This document shows positions 6,212-8,453 of a DNA stretch of 8,453 nucleotides, one piece after another; the stretch's first letter is position 1, and each line of letters opens with the position of its first letter. The notes below the pieces were generated by a model. That model was not told where the DNA came from. It searched no databases and saw only the letters and a program-made list of their open reading frames with translations. This stretch comes from Bacteroidota bacterium. GTDB lineage: Bacteria > Bacteroidota > Bacteroidia > Flavobacteriales > Flavobacteriaceae. The stretch is taken from positions 1 through 8,453 of the forward strand of contig JAJRSY010000200.1 in assembly GCA_024278565.1 (NCBI GenBank), written 5' to 3'. The position numbers and the translations under genes were made by a program.

Positions 6212-7846
6212 ATGGCAAAAGATATAAAATTCGATATTGATGCACGCGACGGTCTAAGAAGAGGTGTCGATGCATTGGCAAATGCGGTCAAGGTAACCTT
6301 GGGACCCAAAGGAAGAAATGTAATCATAAGCAAATCGTTTGGTGGCCCACAGGTGACCAAAGATGGGGTCACCGTTGCAAAAGAAATAGAATTAGCGGAT
6401 CCCTTAGAAAACATGGGCGCCCAAATGGTAAAAGAAGTCGCCTCAAAAACCAATGACCTTGCAGGTGACGGCACAACCACCGCTACCGTACTGGCTCAAG
6501 CAATTGTAAAAGAAGGCTTGAAAAACGTAGCTGCCGGTGCAAACCCAATGGATCTGAAAAGAGGCATTGACAAAGCGGTTGAGGCCATTGTCGAAAATTT
6601 GGCCAAACAATCCAAAAAAGTTGGCGATTCTTCTGAAAAAATAAAGCAGGTCGCTTCAATTTCCTCAAACAATGACGAAACTATCGGCGAACTGATAGCC
6701 ATGGCTTTTGGTAAAGTGGGCAAAGAAGGGGTTATAACCGTAGAGGAGGCCAAAGGTACCGACACCTACGTTGATGTCGTAGAGGGAATGCAATTCGACA
6801 GAGGGTATCTATCTCCTTATTTTGTCACCGATTCTGCCAAGATGACCGCAGATCTAGAAGCCCCTTATATACTTTTGTTCGATAAAAAGATTTCTTCAAT
6901 GAAAGATCTGTTACCGGTATTGGAACCCGTCGCACAATCAGGAAAACCCCTGTTGATCATTGCCGAAGATGTTGATGGTGAGGCCTTGGCCACCTTGGTA
7001 GTGAACAAACTGAGGGGCTCTTTGAAAATCGCCGCTGTCAAAGCACCGGGCTTTGGCGATCGAAGAAAGGCCATGCTGGAAGATATTGCCATCTTGACCA
7101 ATGGTACCGTTATCTCTGAGGAGAGGGGTTTTTCTTTGGAAAACGTTTCTTTGGATATGTTGGGCACTTGTGAAAAAGTCACAATCGACAAAGACAATAC
7201 CACAATAGTAAATGGTGGGGGAACCGCCAAAAACATCAAAGGCAGGGTAGACCAGATCAAGTCACAACTTGAGACCACAACCTCTGATTACGATAAAGAA
7301 AAATTGCAAGAACGTTTGGCCAAATTGGCCGGTGGGGTTGCGGTACTATACGTAGGTGCTGCTTCTGAAGTAGAGATGAAAGAGAAAAAAGACAGGGTAG
7401 ATGATGCTCTGCACGCTACCAGAGCTGCCGTTGAAGAAGGTATCATTGCCGGTGGTGGGGTTGCTTTGATACGCGCCAAATCAACACTTTCAAAATTAAG
7501 TACTGAAAACGCAGATCAGGAAACCGGATTACAGATTGTGGCAAAAGCCATCGAAGCACCCCTTAGGACAATTGTTGAAAATGCAGGTGGTGAAGGCTCT
7601 GTTGTCGTTGCCAAAATACTGGACGGTAAAGCAGATTTCGGTTACGATGCCAAATCAGAAAAATATGTGGAAATGTTCAAGGCAGGCATAATAGATCCGA
7701 CAAAAGTAACAAGGATCGCCCTAGAAAACGCAGCCTCTGTTGCTGGTATGATCTTGACCACCGAATGCTCTTTGACCGACATTAAGGAAGATGCACCTGC
7801 CATGCCACCAATGGGCGGCGGAGGCGGTATGCCCGGTATGATGTAA
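6212..7846 (+). CDS. groEL: GroEL, 60-kDa chaperonin
   Basis: GroEL is the ATP-driven double-ring folding chamber of the cytoplasm and works with GroES. The 544-residue protein is complete. Seen are VKVTLGPKGRNV (27-38), the ATP-site aspartates in TKDGVTVA (D51) and AGDGTTTATV (D86), the apical domain with KISSMKDLLPVLE and KAPGFGDRRKAML, and the chaperonin signature AALHATRAAVEEG-type stretch as DALHATRAAVEEGIIAGGG. The C-terminal tail is the usual GGGGGMPGMM. The ATG at 6212 gives the standard start MAKDIKF. It follows groES in one unit and ends before a strong terminator. The only oddity is the long, structured groES-groEL spacer. Confidence 0.98.
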   Translation: MAKDIKFDIDARDGLRRGVDALANAVKVTLGPKGRNVIISKSFGGPQVTKDGVTVAKEIELADPLENMGAQMVKEVASKTNDLAGDGTTTATVLAQAIVKEGLKNVAAGANPMDLKRGIDKAVEAIVENLAKQSKKVGDSSEKIKQVASISSNNDETIGELIAMAFGKVGKEGVITVEEAKGTDTYVDVVEGMQFDRGYLSPYFVTDSAKMTADLEAPYILLFDKKISSMKDLLPVLEPVAQSGKPLLIIAEDVDGEALATLVVNKLRGSLKIAAVKAPGFGDRRKAMLEDIAILTNGTVISEERGFSLENVSLDMLGTCEKVTIDKDNTTIVNGGGTAKNIKGRVDQIKSQLETTTSDYDKEKLQERLAKLAGGVAVLYVGAASEVEMKEKKDRVDDALHATRAAVEEGIIAGGGVALIRAKSTLSKLSTENADQETGLQIVAKAIEAPLRTIVENAGGEGSVVVAKILDGKADFGYDAKSEKYVEMFKAGIIDPTKVTRIALENAASVAGMILTTECSLTDIKEDAPAMPPMGGGGGMPGMM

Positions 7847-7870
7847 CGTTTTACACTCTTATTTTAATAT

Positions 7871-7906
7871 AAAAACCCGCTTTTGGAATTCCAAAAGCGG
7901 GTTTTT
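7871..7906. terminator. Bidirectional intrinsic terminator after groEL
   Basis: This 36-nt stretch is completely self-complementary. It has arms AAAAACCCGCTTTTGG (7871-7886) and CCAAAAGCGGGTTTTT (7891-7906) around a central AATT. A-run before and T-run after make it work in both directions. It ends groESL on the + strand and would also end the decayed lipoprotein gene that converges on it from the - strand, whose stop codon is 34 nt away. Confidence 0.92.
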
Positions 7907-7939
7907 ATTTCTATAGGGTTTATCACAAAACCAAGACAA

Positions 7940-8267
7940 TCAATTATCATAAATCTCCATCTCATAAAAAGCAGGTATCGAAAACCAAAAGGCCGTAAAG
8001 ACGGAAACGGGATTTAATTGCTGGCCCGTACTAATGTCTTGAAGAAAGTTGGTATTTTGGGTCTCAACAAAACCTGGGTTCACCAAGGCAGGAATGCCGT
8101 CTTTGCCAGGGCCACCGTCCAAAACCTCTGATTTTGGAATGCTCCATTCCACATTGGCAGGGTTCGGGTCGGAATCCATTTCTTGCGTACTTGATGAGCT
8201 ACACGATAGTAATAACGTTATCCAAAGGGATAAAAACAGTGTTTTTTTTATAGTTGTTCAATTGCAT
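7940..8267 (-). pseudogene. Decayed DUF3179-type lipoprotein gene (frameshift plus internal deletion)
   Basis: Read on the - strand, ATG at 8267-8265 begins MQLNNYKK, then a run of eight A (T8 at 8242-8249 on +) breaks the frame; as written the peptide stops after 22 residues. Dropping one A gives an excellent lipoprotein signal: MQLNNYKK, then TLFLSLWITLLLSC with the lipid cysteine at residue 22, then SSSSTQEMDSDPN. The repaired product is 108 residues. Its first half holds WSIPKSEVLDGGPGKDGIPA, which I recognise as the N-terminal signature of DUF3179 proteins. Its last 30 residues (STGQQLNPVSVFTAFWFSIP, then AFYEMEIYDN) match the C-terminal end of that family. The intervening ~250 residues of a normal 300-400-residue protein are missing, the join lying near FLQD/ISTG. 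The function of DUF3179 is not established. The unshifted frame could still restart at ATG 8179-8177. Family assignment is from memory; an active mini-protein cannot be excluded. Confidence 0.7.
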
Positions 8268-8314
8268 CGCTTTCGTACTTAACGAAAATTTAAGTAGAAC
8301 CGTGTGGTACTTTT

Positions 8315-8337
8315 GTTCAAAAAATCGACTTTTGAAC
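8315..8337. repeat. Inverted repeat upstream of the DUF3179 relic
   Basis: GTTCAAAA (8315-8322) and TTTTGAAC (8330-8337) are perfect 8-bp arms around a 7-nt loop. The element lies about 48 nt upstream of the relic's start codon on the - strand. On the + strand a TACTTTTG box (8308-8315) touches its left edge, but no TTG lies at the right distance. An operator for divergent transcription is possible; there is no T-run to make it a terminator. Confidence 0.5.
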
Positions 8338-8453
8338 AGTCACTAAAAGAAAACGCACCACATTACGATTAGGTAGGTTTTCACTTTGCGAACGAGAGCA
8401 GAACCGAACTGAAATTAGAAGCTTATGCCGGTGAGCCTACGGATCACACCACC
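8338..8453. other. Window end, no recognisable gene
   Basis: I can name nothing here. A + strand frame is open from the TAG at 8370-8372 to the window edge and reads plausibly as protein (VGFHFANESRTELKLEAYAG and onward), but has no start codon. A - strand frame from the edge ends at TAA 8417-8415 after GGVIRRLTGISF and could be the tail of a gene beyond the window. The two readings compete, and neither is long enough to support a call. Confidence 0.25.

Noticed and set aside
6865..7278. 137-codon - strand frame inside groEL
   Set aside because: It is the antisense shadow of a fully conserved groEL sequence.
8049..8282. 77-codon + strand frame near the window end
   Set aside because: It lies opposite the DUF3179 relic, whose - strand reading gives clear family motifs. 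The + strand translation gives none.
8338..8453. Structured RNA (tmRNA, RNase P, SRP RNA or riboswitch) at the window end
   Set aside because: None of the conserved core sequences of these RNAs could be found.

Overview
The window comes from a member of the Bacteroidota, most likely the family Flavobacteriaceae. The evidence is the flavobacterial form of MiaB, LptE, SecG, GroES and GroEL, a moderate-to-low GC content, the near absence of Shine-Dalgarno sequences, and a textbook flavobacterial promoter (TTG, 21 nt, TATCTTTG) in front of miaB. The genus cannot be fixed from the sequence alone.

Layout: positions 1-388 are non-coding and rich in palindromes, and end in the miaB promoter. A co-directional block on the + strand follows: miaB (tRNA methylthiotransferase), a sigma-54 enhancer-binding protein, and lptE (outer-membrane LPS assembly lipoprotein). 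A type II toxin-antitoxin pair (ribbon-helix-helix-like antitoxin, RelE/ParE-like toxin, ATGA overlap) comes next. It appears to have been inserted into the block and carries its own promoter-like signals. The block then continues with a protein carrying a C-terminal TPR-like repeat and with secG (preprotein translocase subunit), and closes at a strong intrinsic terminator (5714-5750). After that lie groES and groEL, ending in a strong palindromic terminator (7871-7906). On the - strand, converging on that terminator, is a decayed lipoprotein gene of the DUF3179 type. The last ~115 bases hold no gene I can recognise.

How the parts connect: most of the block serves envelope and protein quality control (LPS delivery by LptE, secretion through SecYEG, folding by GroESL). 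Two things tie it together in regulation. A complete sigma-54 activator with an intact GAFTGA loop is encoded at 1905-3173, and a good -24/-12 sigma-54 promoter (TGGCAC-N7-GC) stands in front of groES, where I see no flavobacterial housekeeping promoter. An inverted pair of REP-like hairpins lies between groES and groEL and could set the ratio of the two proteins.

Most of the window is conserved housekeeping DNA. The unusual parts are the sigma-54/groESL link, the REP-like pair inside groESL, the inserted toxin-antitoxin module, and the DUF3179 relic, which combines an internal deletion of the catalogue domain with a poly-A frameshift in its signal peptide. I saw no clear sign of a wholly new multi-gene system.
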